Source: Micromonospora sp. MP36 (GTDB taxonomy: Bacteria > Actinomycetota > Actinomycetes > Mycobacteriales > Micromonosporaceae). From it: DNA of 64,000 nt. How positions within the stretch are numbered: the stretch's first letter is position 1; every line of letters begins with the position of its first letter. This document shows positions 19,092 through 28,349 of this stretch, piece by piece. The notes beneath the pieces are model-generated. The model had not been told where the DNA came from. It searched no databases and saw only the letters and a program-made list of their open reading frames with translations. Made by a program: the position numbers and the translations under genes. The stretch covers positions 124,001 through 188,000 of the forward strand of contig NZ_VSFA01000002.1 of assembly GCF_008119785.1 (NCBI RefSeq), read 5' to 3'.

Positions 19092-20593
19092 ACGCACCCC
19101 TCCGCCGCGTCGGCGTGGTCGTGATGATCCTCTTCGGGCTGCTCTTCGCGAACCTGAACTGGATTCAGGCCTACAAGGCCGACGAATACCGCAACAGCGA
19201 CTACAACGGCCGGGTTCAGGTCGCCGAGTACGAGCGCAAGCGGGGCAACATCGAGGTCGGCGGCACCGCGTACGCCCTCAGTAAGGAGACCGGCGGCAAG
19301 CTGAAGTTCCAGCGCAGCTATCCCGGTGGGGAGATGTACGCGCACGTGCTCGGCTACAAGCCGGTCAACAACGCCGACATCGGCATCGAGCAGGTCGAGA
19401 ACGACTTCCTCGCCGGCACCAGCGACCAGCTGATCGGCGACCGGGTGAAGGACATGTTCACCGGTAACAAGACCGGTGGCGGCAACGTGCTGCTGACCCT
19501 CTCCAAGCGGGCCCAGGAGACGGCGTACAAGCAGCTCCAGGACAACCAGGTCGGGGCCACCCGGGGCGCGGCGATCGCGATCGACCCGCGTACCGGGGCG
19601 GTGCAGGCGCTGGTCTCCATGCCGAGCTTCGACCCGAACCCGCTGGTCAGCCACGACACCGCCGCGGCGTCGAAGGCGTTCAACAAGCTCGAACAGGACC
19701 CGGAGCGCCCGCTGGCCAACCGGGCCCTGTCCGAGACCCTGCCGCCCGGCTCCACCTTCAAGATCGTGGTGGCCGCGGCGGCGCTGGAGAACGGCGTCAG
19801 CAAGGAGACCCGGATCCCGGCCGGGTCGAGCTGGACCCCGCCCACCTCGGGCCAGCCGATCCGCAACGCCGCGGCCTCGATCTGCCCCGAGTCGCAGGTG
19901 ACCCTGATGGACGCGGTCACCGAGTCCTGCAACACCGGCTTCGCCCAGCTCGGCGTGCGGCTGGGTGCCGACAAGCTCAAGGAGAAGGCCCGCCAGTTCG
20001 GCTTCGAGCAGGACGACCTCACGGTCGGGCAGCTCAACGAGGGTGGCCTGCCGGTGGCGGCCAGCCGGACCGGCGAGATGACCGCGCCCGGTGGGTCCAC
20101 CGACCCGGCCGCCCTGGCCCAGTCCTCCATCGGCCAGCGGGACGTCCGGATGACCCCGCTGCAGGGCGCGCTGATCGCCGCGTCGGTCGCCAACGGCGGC
20201 AGCCAGATGCGGCCGTACCTGGTCAAGCAGCTGCTCGCCCCGGACCGCACCACCAGCTACTACACGGCCAAGCCGCGCGAGCTGCGCCGGCCGGTGAGCG
20301 GCGAGGTCGCCAGCGACCTGCAGGACATGATGGAAAGCGTGGTCAAGAACGGCACCGGCCGGAAGGCCGCCATCAGTGGCTACACCGTCGGCGGCAAGAC
20401 CGGTACCGCCCAGTCCGGCCCGGACACCCCCGACCACGGCTGGTTCATCGGCTACGTGATGGACAAGAACGGCACCCCGATCTCCGCCGTCTGCGTGGAG
20501 CTGGAACGGGCCGGCAGCGGCGGCAGCGCCGAGGCGGCCCGGATCGCCGGCCGGATCATGGCCGCGGTCATCGCCGACTCCGGAGGCCGCTGA
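19088..20593 (+). CDS. pbpA: PbpA: class B penicillin-binding protein
   Basis: 501 residues. One N-terminal membrane anchor (about 8-28), a PBP-dimer region, and a transpeptidase domain with Ser222 in STFK, Ser280 in SCN and Lys437 in KTGT. It cross-links the glycan made by the adjacent SEDS protein; mycobacterial PbpA is needed for normal septation and is a PknB substrate. Start overlaps rodA, and pknA follows after 1 bp. Confidence 0.96.
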   Translation: MNAPLRRVGVVVMILFGLLFANLNWIQAYKADEYRNSDYNGRVQVAEYERKRGNIEVGGTAYALSKETGGKLKFQRSYPGGEMYAHVLGYKPVNNADIGIEQVENDFLAGTSDQLIGDRVKDMFTGNKTGGGNVLLTLSKRAQETAYKQLQDNQVGATRGAAIAIDPRTGAVQALVSMPSFDPNPLVSHDTAAASKAFNKLEQDPERPLANRALSETLPPGSTFKIVVAAAALENGVSKETRIPAGSSWTPPTSGQPIRNAAASICPESQVTLMDAVTESCNTGFAQLGVRLGADKLKEKARQFGFEQDDLTVGQLNEGGLPVAASRTGEMTAPGGSTDPAALAQSSIGQRDVRMTPLQGALIAASVANGGSQMRPYLVKQLLAPDRTTSYYTAKPRELRRPVSGEVASDLQDMMESVVKNGTGRKAAISGYTVGGKTGTAQSGPDTPDHGWFIGYVMDKNGTPISAVCVELERAGSGGSAEAARIAGRIMAAVIADSGGR

Positions 20594-20594
20594 C

Positions 20595-21953
20595 ATGCTC
20601 AGCCCCGGGGTGCAGCTCGGCAACCGCTACCGCCTCGACGAGCGGATCGCCAGCGGTGGCATGGGTGACGTCTGGCGCGGCACCGACCAGGTGCTGGGTC
20701 GCACGGTCGCCGTGAAGAGCCTGCTCCCCGCCCTGCTGGACGAGCCCGGCTTCGCCGAGCGGTTCCGTGGCGAGGCGCGCACGATGGCCACCATCAACCA
20801 CCCCGGGGTGGTGGACGTCTACGACTTCGGCAGCGACCAGCAGATCGCCTTTCTGGTCATGGAGTACGTCGAGGGCGACCCGCTCTCCTCGACGCTCAGC
20901 CGGGTCGGCCGGCTCACCCCGGGCCGGACCATGGCCCTGCTGGCGCAGGCCGCCGACGCGCTGCACGCCGCCCATGAGAAGGGCATCGTGCACCGCGACG
21001 TGAAGCCCGGCAACCTGCTGGTCCGGCCGAACGGCACGCTGGTGCTCACCGACTTCGGCATCGCCCGCTCCGACCTGGTCGGTCAGCTCACCGCCGCCGG
21101 TTCGGTGCTCGGCACGGCCTCGTACATCTCCCCGGAGCAGGCCACCGGCGCCGTCGCCACCCCCGCCTCCGACGTGTACGCCCTCGGCGTGGTCGCGTAC
21201 CAGTGCCTCGCCGGCCGGCGGCCCTTCGAGGGGGACAATCCGCTCGAAATCGCCATGAAGCACGTACGGGAGACGCCGCGCCCGCTTCCCGCCGACATCC
21301 CGCCCCAGGTCCGGGCCATCGTCGAGCGGGCCTTGGCGAAGGACCCGGCGGCCCGCTGGCCCAGCGCCGCCGCCCTGGCCAGCGTGGCCCGGCAGGCCAA
21401 GGCCGCCCTGTCCCAGCAGGCGCGCGGGGGCGGCCGCCCGGGGCCCGTCTCCGGCGTACCCTCCTCGCCCGCGGCGCCGGCGGCCCGGGCGCAGGTCCCG
21501 GCGGCACCACGACCGCAGCCCCACCCGCCCGCCGTGGCCGCCCGCCCGCCGGTCGCTGCGCGGCCCGCCGCGGTGGCACCGGCCGCTCCGCAGACGCGGC
21601 CGCCGCTGGCCCCGCGCGGCGCGGCGACCGTCCCGCCGCCCCGGCAGCCCAGCCCCCTGGCGTACGCCCACCAGCCGGCCGCACCGGCTCCCCGCGCGTC
21701 CCGGTCCGGGCGGTGGGCGATCGCGATCGTGGTCGCCATACTGGTCGTGCTCTGCTCGGGCGTGATTTCGTACATGTACCGGAAGGGCAAGCTGGCCGGG
21801 GGCCCCGGCGCGCTTGCTCCGGTGAGCGTGACCTCCAGCGCCGCGCGGGCGCAGGGAGGGGACGATCTGGTCCGGACGTCGTACCGTCGTGGGGTACGGC
21901 TCCAGCCGGCTGGCGGCGAGACGACGACGAGCGAAGGACGACAGACGCGATGA
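20595..21953 (+). CDS. pknA: PknA: Ser/Thr protein kinase
   Basis: 452 residues. Kinase domain (about 10-270) with Lys41 (VAVKSL), HRD with Asp135, DFG with Asp153 and SPEQ. A long Pro/Ala-rich juxtamembrane linker (about 275-370) leads to one transmembrane helix (about 373-393) and a short extracellular tail without PASTA repeats, as in mycobacterial PknA. It phosphorylates division and wall proteins along with PknB. Its TGA overlaps the pknB ATG. Confidence 0.95.
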   Translation: MLSPGVQLGNRYRLDERIASGGMGDVWRGTDQVLGRTVAVKSLLPALLDEPGFAERFRGEARTMATINHPGVVDVYDFGSDQQIAFLVMEYVEGDPLSSTLSRVGRLTPGRTMALLAQAADALHAAHEKGIVHRDVKPGNLLVRPNGTLVLTDFGIARSDLVGQLTAAGSVLGTASYISPEQATGAVATPASDVYALGVVAYQCLAGRRPFEGDNPLEIAMKHVRETPRPLPADIPPQVRAIVERALAKDPAARWPSAAALASVARQAKAALSQQARGGGRPGPVSGVPSSPAAPAARAQVPAAPRPQPHPPAVAARPPVAARPAAVAPAAPQTRPPLAPRGAATVPPPRQPSPLAYAHQPAAPAPRASRSGRWAIAIVVAILVVLCSGVISYMYRKGKLAGGPGALAPVSVTSSAARAQGGDDLVRTSYRRGVRLQPAGGETTTSEGRQTR

Positions 21954-23752
21954 CAGCGCAGGCCCGCCTGCTCGGTGGCAGGTACCAGGTCGGCGAGCTG
22001 CTCGGCTACGGCGGCATGGCGGAGGTGCACCGCGGTCGCGATCTCCGGCTCGGTCGGGATGTCGCGATCAAGATGCTCCGGGCGGACCTGGCCCGGGACG
22101 CCACCTTCCAGATGCGGTTCCGGCGGGAGGCGCAGAACGCCGCCTCGCTCAACCACCCGGCCATCGTCGCCGTGTACGACACCGGCGAGGAGACCGCGCC
22201 GACCGGCGAGACGCTGCCCTTCATCGTGATGGAGTTCGTCAACGGGCGGACCCTCAAGGAGGTGCTGGGCGCCGAGGGCCGGCTCCAGCCGCGCCGGGCG
22301 CTGGAGATCTGCGCCGACATGTGCGCGGCGCTCGAGTTCAGCCACCGGCACGGGATCATCCACCGGGACATCAAGCCCGGCAACGTCATGCTCACCCAGA
22401 CCGGCCAGGTCAAGGTGATGGACTTCGGCATCGCCCGGGCGCTGGCCAGCGGGGCCACCACGATGACGCAGACCAGCGCCGTGATCGGCACCGCGCAGTA
22501 CCTCTCCCCCGAGCAGGCCCGCGGTGAGGCGGTCGACGCCCGCTCCGACGTCTACGCGGCCGGCTGCGTCCTGTTCGAGCTGCTCTGCGGGCACCCACCG
22601 TTCGTCGGGGACAGCCCGGTCAGCGTCGCGTACCAGCACGTGCGGGAGGCCCCGCCGACGCCCAGCAGCATCAACCCGGACGTCAACCCCGCGGTCGACG
22701 CCATCGTGCTCAAGGCGCTGTCGAAGAACCCGCTGAACCGCTACCAGAGCGCCGGCGAGATGCGGGCGGACCTGCTCCGTGCCGCCGCCGGCCGGCCGGT
22801 GCTGGCCACCCCGGTCATGCCCGCCGAGGAGACCGTCCCGATGGCGCCGGCCGGCGGGGCGAGGGGCTACCAGACGCAGGTCATGGGGCCGCAGACCCGG
22901 CAGCAGATCCCGGCCCGGGTCGGCGACCCGCGCAAGCGCAAGAGCTCCGCCTGGGTGATCGCCACCTTCGCGGCGCTCGGCGTACTCGCGGTGATCGCCC
23001 TGGCCGCCGCCCTCTGGCTCAACCAGACCGGCGCCAAGGTCCAGGTCCCGAACTTGCAGGGCAAGAGCGAGACGGCCGCGACCAGCGAGATCCAGCAGGC
23101 GGGCCTCCGCTGGGAGATCGGCGATCCGGTGTTCAACGCCACCTGCGAGAAGGGCACCGTGGTCGGCCAGAACCCGGGTCCGAACACCGAGGCCGCCAAG
23201 AATTCGTTGGTGACGCTCCAGGTCTGCAACGGCCCGAAGCAGATCACGATCCCCCCTGGCCTGGTGGGCAGCACCTACGACAGCGCCAAGGATCGCCTGG
23301 ACGAGCTCAAGCTGCAGGTCACGAAGAAGGAGGTCGACGACGCGGCACCCAAGGGGCAGGTCCTCAAGGTCACGCCGGATGAGGGCAGCAAGGTCCCCGA
23401 GGGCGCGGAGGTCGTGGTCGAAGTCTCCAAGGGCAACGTCAACGAGGTGCCGGATGTCCGCGGCTACACCAAGGAACAGGCCATCAAGCGGCTGAAGGAC
23501 GCCGGCTACCAGGTGGATTCCCGGGACGGCGATGAAGTGCCGCCGGACCAGGCTGGCAAGGTGGGCAGCCAGAACCCGAAGCCGGGCACAAAGCGCCCCA
23601 AGGGCAGCACGGTAACCATCTACGTCGACTACGCGGCGCCGGAGCCGAGCGACAGCGCGACCCCGACCCCGACGCCCAGCGGCTCGCCGACCGGGGGCGG
23701 CGGTGGCTTCCCCTTCCCGACCCCGCCCACGCGGGACGCCACCCGGCAGTGA
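21950..23752 (+). CDS. pknB: PknB: Ser/Thr protein kinase with three PASTA domains
   Basis: 600 residues from the ATG at 21950. Kinase domain (about 10-275) with Lys41, HRD Asp140, DFG Asp158 and an activation loop TTMTQTSAVIGTAQ whose Thr173 and Thr175 match the autophosphorylated pair of mycobacterial PknB. Transmembrane helix about 341-363, then three PASTA domains (about 364-430, 431-497, 498-562) and a Pro/Gly tail ending RDATRQ. Mycobacterium PknB has four PASTA domains. The receptor senses muropeptides or lipid II and drives wall synthesis. Confidence 0.96.
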   Translation: MTAQARLLGGRYQVGELLGYGGMAEVHRGRDLRLGRDVAIKMLRADLARDATFQMRFRREAQNAASLNHPAIVAVYDTGEETAPTGETLPFIVMEFVNGRTLKEVLGAEGRLQPRRALEICADMCAALEFSHRHGIIHRDIKPGNVMLTQTGQVKVMDFGIARALASGATTMTQTSAVIGTAQYLSPEQARGEAVDARSDVYAAGCVLFELLCGHPPFVGDSPVSVAYQHVREAPPTPSSINPDVNPAVDAIVLKALSKNPLNRYQSAGEMRADLLRAAAGRPVLATPVMPAEETVPMAPAGGARGYQTQVMGPQTRQQIPARVGDPRKRKSSAWVIATFAALGVLAVIALAAALWLNQTGAKVQVPNLQGKSETAATSEIQQAGLRWEIGDPVFNATCEKGTVVGQNPGPNTEAAKNSLVTLQVCNGPKQITIPPGLVGSTYDSAKDRLDELKLQVTKKEVDDAAPKGQVLKVTPDEGSKVPEGAEVVVEVSKGNVNEVPDVRGYTKEQAIKRLKDAGYQVDSRDGDEVPPDQAGKVGSQNPKPGTKRPKGSTVTIYVDYAAPEPSDSATPTPTPSGSPTGGGGGFPFPTPPTRDATRQ

Positions 23753-23757
23753 CGCAT

Positions 23758-23785
23758 CGAGGCCCCGACACCCGTCGGGGCCTCG
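23758..23785 (+). terminator. terminator of the fhaA-pknB operon
   Basis: A perfect 12-bp stem (23758-23769 with 23774-23785) with loop ACCC starts 6 bp after the pknB stop and ends the seven-gene operon. Confidence 0.8.
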
Positions 23786-23969
23786 AAACGTCCCACAGGC
23801 GGAATGCATCCGACGCTGTCCGCCAGCACCCTTCACCGCCCCGCGCCCGCCGCCGCCGCGAATGGTCGCACCTGTCGGCCCATGATCGACTCCAGGTCGC
23901 CGACATCGCGGTATCCGCGTCAGCGGGACACCCCGATGTCGCGTAACTGGAGTGGATCAAGCAAACGCG

Positions 23970-24620
23970 TCAGGCGGCGGCGAAGGCGGCGCGGCGGCGG
24001 GCGTCCACCTCGGCGGCGAGTTCCGGAGCCCGCTCCAGCGCCTCCGGGAAGCCGCACGTGGCCAGCCAGTTCGCCAGCATCAGGTGGCCACCCTCGGTCA
24101 GCACCGACTCGGGGTGGAACTGGACCCCCTCGATCGGCAGGGTCCGGTGCCGCATAGCCATGACCACGCCGGAGCCGGTCCGGCCGGTGACCTCCAACTC
24201 CTCGGGCAGGGTCTCCGGCAGGACGGCGAGTGAGTGGTACCGGGTGGCGGTGAACGGGTCCGGCAGGCCGGCGAGCACCCCGACCCCGTGGTGGCTCACC
24301 TCGGAGGTCTTGCCGTGCAGCAGCTCCGGCGCCCGGGTCACGGTCGCGCCGAACGCCTCCCCGATGGCCTGGTGGCCGAGACAGACCCCGAAGAGGGGCA
24401 GCTTGCCGGCGTACTCCCGGATGACGTCGAGGCAGATGCCGGCGCGGTCCGGACTCCCCGGCCCGGGCGACAGCAGGACGCCGGCCGCGCCCACCCGGCC
24501 CACCTCGGCCACGTCGATCTCGTCGTTGCGCCGGACCTCGCACTCGGCGCCGAGCTGGCCGAGGTACTGCACCAGGTTGAAGACGAACGAGTCGTAGTTG
24601 TCGATCACCAGGACGCGCAT
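23970..24620 (-). CDS. trpG: TrpG/PabA-type glutamine amidotransferase
   Basis: 216 residues. Class I glutamine amidotransferase that supplies ammonia to anthranilate or aminodeoxychorismate synthase. Catalytic Cys80 sits in GVCLGHQAIGE and the His/Glu pair in GVQFHPESVLTEGG; LLSPGPGSPDRAG forms the oxyanion region. No chorismate-binding partner gene is in the window. In actinobacteria this copy beside pknB is conserved and often annotated trpG, but a role in folate (pabA) is equally possible. A 15-residue Ala/Arg-rich extension follows the domain. Confidence 0.9.
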   Translation of the reverse strand: MRVLVIDNYDSFVFNLVQYLGQLGAECEVRRNDEIDVAEVGRVGAAGVLLSPGPGSPDRAGICLDVIREYAGKLPLFGVCLGHQAIGEAFGATVTRAPELLHGKTSEVSHHGVGVLAGLPDPFTATRYHSLAVLPETLPEELEVTGRTGSGVVMAMRHRTLPIEGVQFHPESVLTEGGHLMLANWLATCGFPEALERAPELAAEVDARRRAAFAAA

Positions 24621-24624
24621 CGGG

Positions 24625-24906
24625 TCACCTGCTCGGGGTGGTCGGCGGGGCGTTGTTCGTCTCCGTGCTGTACGGGATCTCCTCGTGGCTCGGGGTCACC
24701 CCCGGGTCGTTGAGCCCGCCACCCGGATCCTCCCCCGGTACGCCGGAGTCCTGGGTGACCTGCACGTCGTCGAAGGGGAGCAGGGGCTCCGCCCACGGGA
24801 ACACCACGAACCAGAGCAGAGCGACCGCCGCGGCGGCGAGCAGCACCGAGCCGGCCAGCTTCCCGGCCAGCCCGAACGGCAGTCTGCGCCAGATCCACAT
24901 GTACAT
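24625..24906 (-). CDS. small single-pass membrane protein next to sortase
   Basis: 93 residues from the ATG at 24906, two bases after the sortase stop (TGA 24909-24911), with GAGGG upstream; the ATG at 24900 is an alternative. Short basic N-terminus (MWIWRRLPFGLAGK), one hydrophobic helix (about 15-38) with PWAEPLLPF beyond it, then a Pro/Gly/Asp-rich tail likely outside the cell. Its coupling to the sortase gene and to trpG (4-bp gap) suggests operon membership. Function unknown. Confidence 0.7.
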   Translation of the reverse strand: MYMWIWRRLPFGLAGKLAGSVLLAAAAVALLWFVVFPWAEPLLPFDDVQVTQDSGVPGEDPGGGLNDPGVTPSHEEIPYSTETNNAPPTTPSR

Positions 24907-24908
24907 GG

Positions 24909-26747
24909 TCAGCCCTCCAGCTCGGCCGGGCGGCCCGCCGACTTCGCCTGCACGTGGTCCAGCTCGGCGTGGATGATCAGCCGCTGGTAGTTGTCGAACT
25001 TGGGGTTGCAGGTGGTCAGGGTGAGCAGCTTCTGGCTCGGCTTCTCGCCCGGCTTGCCGGGCACCGGGGCCACCACCTCGACCTGGTTCGGCCGGACGAT
25101 GCGCTGCTCGTAGACCTTGTAGACGAACCACTCGGTCTTGGACTCCACCACGATGTTGTCCCCGCTGCGCAGCTCGTCCAGCCGCCAGAAGGTGGCCCGG
25201 ATGCGGTGCCCGGCGACGGCGAAGTTGCCCACCTCGCCCGGCAGGGCGCTCTTTGGGTAGTGGCCGGGGGCGTACCGGATGTCGGCCGGGCTGACCCCCT
25301 CGACCACTACCCAGTGCTTGTCGATCTTGGGGATGTAGAGCCCGGCGACCGGCTTGCCCTCGGCCGGTGCCGTGGGCTTCACGGCGGGGCCGCTCGGGCT
25401 GACCGTCGGGTCGCCGGTGGGCCCCCACTCCTGGGCGAGCTGGCTGTTCAGGTCGTTCTGGTGGGCGTCGACGATCACCGTCTTGCCCCAGATCTCATAC
25501 CCGGCGAAGAGCAGCACCACCAGGCCGAAAGTGATCAGCACCTCGCCGGCGACCCGCACGGTGGTACGCAGCCGGGAGCCGAAGGTCGGCCGGGTCAGCT
25601 CGGAGTAGACGCTCTTGTACCCCTCCCCGGTCTGCTCGGGGCGTAGCTGCACCACCCGCTCGCCGCGACGGGGGCGCGGCGGCTCGGCGGGGGTGTCGGG
25701 CTCGTCGTCGCCCGGGTCCCGGACGGGCGGCACCGCTCCCATCAGCGCGGTCGAGTCCATGGCCGGGCTTCGGGCCGGCCGGTTCGTGACGGCGGGGATC
25801 ACCGCGGTCGCTGCCGGGTCCGCCGCGTCGCCGGCCGGTCCTCTCCCGCCCGGGTCGCCCGGGGGCGGCCCAGGCGCCCGGGGCGCGCCGCCGCGTGACG
25901 CCGCACCGGCAGGATCCCCGCCGGACCGTCCGGGCGGCGGTACGTCCGGGCCCTGGTGCGGATGCCCGGCGGAGCGGCGCCCGGAGCGGTCGCCGACCGG
26001 CGGGATGAACGCGGTCGGCCCGTCGCCCGGGGCGGCCGGCCGTACCGCGGCCGTAGGGCCGTCCGGCCGGCGGGCGGCGGGCTGGTCGGCGGCGCGGTGG
26101 CCCGGTGCGGGCGTGGGGATCCCGGGCGCGGCGGCGGGCGCGTCCGGCCGGCGGGCGGTGAACCCGTCGGGGGCGCGGCGGCCCGGGGGCGGTGCGGGAG
26201 TTCCGGACGCGGCGGTGCGGCCGCCCGAACGGGGTCCGCTCGGCTCGTCGGCGGCCGGGTGGCCGGGGAATCCAGGGGCGGGGCCGTCGGAGCGGCGGCC
26301 CGGCGCGTCGCCGCCCCAGCGGCCCGGCGCGCTGCCGCCCGCGGGCGGGCCCGGCCGGCGGTCGAACCGGTCGCCGGGCGAGTTGGCGCGCGGGCCGGTG
26401 TCGGCCGGCTCCTCCGGCCGGTGGCGGGACTGCTCGGCGGGGCCACGGCCGGGGGACCGCTCGGGCTCCGCCCAGGCGCCCGGGGCCGGCTGGCGCGGGT
26501 CGTGGCGGCGCTCCGGGCCGGCGGCGGGCGCCGGCGGGCGGGCGTGGGGGCCACCGGTCCAGGGCGATGGCGGGGCCGCGGACCGGGCGGCCGGACCGGA
26601 GGCTGCCGCACCGGGCGCGTCCGACTCCGGCCAGGGCAGGTCGAGTGCGGGCCGGGGTGGTGGCGGCGCCGGGCGGTCGACCCTGGGAACGAACGCGGTC
26701 GGCTCGTCGCCGTGGTCGTGGTGTTCCCGGGGCTCCTCCGGCCTCAC
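24909..26747 (-). CDS. srtE: class E sortase with a long disordered N-terminus
   Basis: 612 residues. Sortase domain at about 470-600 with catalytic His514 (AVAGHR), Cys580 (TLTTCNP) and Arg589 (YQRLIIHAE); the Tyr in GLYIPKID is typical. One transmembrane helix at about 400-425. The first 390 residues are an extreme Pro/Gly/Arg/Ala-rich segment with motifs TAFVP, TAFIPP and TAVIP. Class E sortases attach LAXTG proteins such as chaplins or pilins to the wall. Sortase E genes occupy this position in other actinomycetes. The start at 26747 overlaps the DUF881 stop (4 bp). Confidence 0.9.
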   Translation of the reverse strand: MRPEEPREHHDHGDEPTAFVPRVDRPAPPPPRPALDLPWPESDAPGAAASGPAARSAAPPSPWTGGPHARPPAPAAGPERRHDPRQPAPGAWAEPERSPGRGPAEQSRHRPEEPADTGPRANSPGDRFDRRPGPPAGGSAPGRWGGDAPGRRSDGPAPGFPGHPAADEPSGPRSGGRTAASGTPAPPPGRRAPDGFTARRPDAPAAAPGIPTPAPGHRAADQPAARRPDGPTAAVRPAAPGDGPTAFIPPVGDRSGRRSAGHPHQGPDVPPPGRSGGDPAGAASRGGAPRAPGPPPGDPGGRGPAGDAADPAATAVIPAVTNRPARSPAMDSTALMGAVPPVRDPGDDEPDTPAEPPRPRRGERVVQLRPEQTGEGYKSVYSELTRPTFGSRLRTTVRVAGEVLITFGLVVLLFAGYEIWGKTVIVDAHQNDLNSQLAQEWGPTGDPTVSPSGPAVKPTAPAEGKPVAGLYIPKIDKHWVVVEGVSPADIRYAPGHYPKSALPGEVGNFAVAGHRIRATFWRLDELRSGDNIVVESKTEWFVYKVYEQRIVRPNQVEVVAPVPGKPGEKPSQKLLTLTTCNPKFDNYQRLIIHAELDHVQAKSAGRPAELEG

Positions 26748-27550
26748 TGCGGCACCTTCGCGGACTGGAGTGCCGTCGAGTCCTCGAACGCCGGCACGGT
26801 GACCGTGGAGACGGTCTCCTTGTACCCGAGCTGGTAGTGGTCGACCGCTTCCCTGAACAACCGGACTCCCTCGGAGGCGGCGAGCGCGCGCTGGAGAGCG
26901 GCGGGATCGCCGATTGCCACGATCTTGAAAGGAGGGGAGTACACCCGGCCGTGCAGCAGCAGGGTGTTACCGACGCAGCGTACCGCGCTGGTGCTGAGCA
27001 CGCGGACGTCCATGATTGACATGGCCTCGGCCCCACCCGCCCAGAGCGCGTTCACGACCGCCTGGACGTCACCCTGGTGGACGACCAGGTCGTCGTTGCT
27101 GGCACCTTTGGGCAGGGCCTGGTCGGCCCGCCGGGGCGCGTCGTCCAGTTGGATGGTGACCCCGGTGCCGGTGAGCGCGGTGAACCCGGCGGCCTGCCGG
27201 CTGGCGGCGGCCCGGTCGCGCTGGGCCTTGATCGGGCCGTCGGTGTCGGCCAGGGCGGCCGTCTGCTCCTCGACCTCGGCGCGCAGCTCGGCGGCCTGCT
27301 TCTCGCTCGCCGCGACCTGCTCGCGCCGGTCCTCGATCAACTGGGTGAGCTGCGGCCGACGGTCCTCCCGCAGCGGCGTGCCGCCGGCGGTGGTCGCGGT
27401 CGTGGTGAACAGCAACCCCGCCGCGGCGGCGATCAGGGGTACGCCGATCGACCAGCCCGGTCGGCGCTGCCGCGGCCGTCGGGGCAGCAGGCCGGCGACC
27501 GCCCGCCGAAGGACCTTCTGCCAGGAGGCGGCGCCGGACGTGTACTCCAC
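26744..27550 (-). CDS. DUF881-family membrane protein
   Basis: 268 residues from a GTG at 27550 (AAAGGGA 7 bases upstream on its strand); an in-frame ATG at 27664 would add 38 basic residues and lacks a ribosome binding site. One transmembrane helix (about 33-50), a coiled-coil segment ([20 protein letters not shown]), then the DUF881 domain (about 120-265: [37 protein letters not shown]). This is the position of Rv0012 in Mycobacterium. A role in division or wall assembly is inferred from its constant neighbourhood. Confidence 0.88.
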   Translation of the reverse strand: MEYTSGAASWQKVLRRAVAGLLPRRPRQRRPGWSIGVPLIAAAAGLLFTTTATTAGGTPLREDRRPQLTQLIEDRREQVAASEKQAAELRAEVEEQTAALADTDGPIKAQRDRAAASRQAAGFTALTGTGVTIQLDDAPRRADQALPKGASNDDLVVHQGDVQAVVNALWAGGAEAMSIMDVRVLSTSAVRCVGNTLLLHGRVYSPPFKIVAIGDPAALQRALAASEGVRLFREAVDHYQLGYKETVSTVTVPAFEDSTALQSAKVPQ

Positions 27551-27779
27551 CGGGCGTTCCCTTTCCCGTCGTCTCTTCCGGCCCGCGTCTACCCGGACCG
27601 GTGTGTTCGACCCGAAAAGTCCCGCCTTTTCGGTCACTCCGCGCACCGGCCTGACCCCATTCATGGCTTGAACGGCCCGTCCGGACTACGCTAGCTGTCG
27701 AACATTATTGGCCATGGACCGTCGCCCCCGCGCCCGGTTGTCAGGCCGGACGAGGTCGTACCCCCCTCTGGAGAGCGTC

Positions 27780-28043
27780 GTGCCCAAGTCTCAGGTCCGC
27801 AAGAAGAAGGTGTACACCCCGCCGACGGACGTTCGCCCCACGGCGACGGCGGCGACGCGCAAGCCCAGCCCCATCTGGCTTCCGATCAGCGCCGTCACGC
27901 TGATCGTGGTCGGCATCGGCTGGCTGGTCGTGTACTACCTCTCCGAGCAGGCGTACCCGGTCATGTCGTGGGGTTACTGGAACCTCGCGGTGGGCTTCGG
28001 CGCGATGGTCGCCTCGCTGATCCTGCTCTCCCGCTGGCGCTGA
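27780..28043 (+). CDS. crgA: CrgA: cell division protein
   Basis: 87 residues from a GTG at 27780. A basic N-terminus (PKSQVRKKKVYTPP), a Pro/Thr-rich stretch and two transmembrane helices (about 33-53 and 65-84) with SWGYWNLAVGFGAMVASLIL between and within them. CrgA coordinates FtsZ, FtsI and FtsQ at the septum and delays sporulation septation in Streptomyces. It is divergent from the DUF881/sortase/trpG set, the usual actinobacterial order near the replication origin. Confidence 0.94.
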   Translation: MPKSQVRKKKVYTPPTDVRPTATAATRKPSPIWLPISAVTLIVVGIGWLVVYYLSEQAYPVMSWGYWNLAVGFGAMVASLILLSRWR

Positions 28044-28349
28044 CCCCGCCAGCGGCCGCTGGCCGTTCCACACCACCCCGCTCCACGGACGCATATCACG
28101 CCGCGACGCCCCTGACCGGCGGCCGGCGCCCGGTCCACCTAAGGTGTCGGCAGGGCGGCGTGGCCTGATGCGAGATGACTCACGTTACTGCTGGGTAACC
28201 TTGCGCGTAGGCTGCACTGCATGACCGAGCGGAGCGAGGTCATCGACCGGTCGGGTCGGGGTGGTGGGAGCGGCGCAACGCCGCTCCAGCCCTGAGCCGC
28301 TCCCGGTCGCCGAGCCGCTCGACAGGCAGCAGACCGGGAGGCCAACTCG
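28044..28349 (+). promoter_or_regulatory. upstream region of the Fe-S oxidoreductase with a TetR-like operator
   Basis: The 306-bp gap holds a 16-bp palindrome just after crgA (28048-28063) and the inverted repeat GTTAC-N6-GTAAC at 28184-28199. TAGGCT (28208-28213) is a possible -10, which would place the repeat over the -35 region. The repeat closely matches two sites before the acyl-CoA dehydrogenase gene at 56892-56929. GGGAGG precedes the ATG at 28350. Confidence 0.5.
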
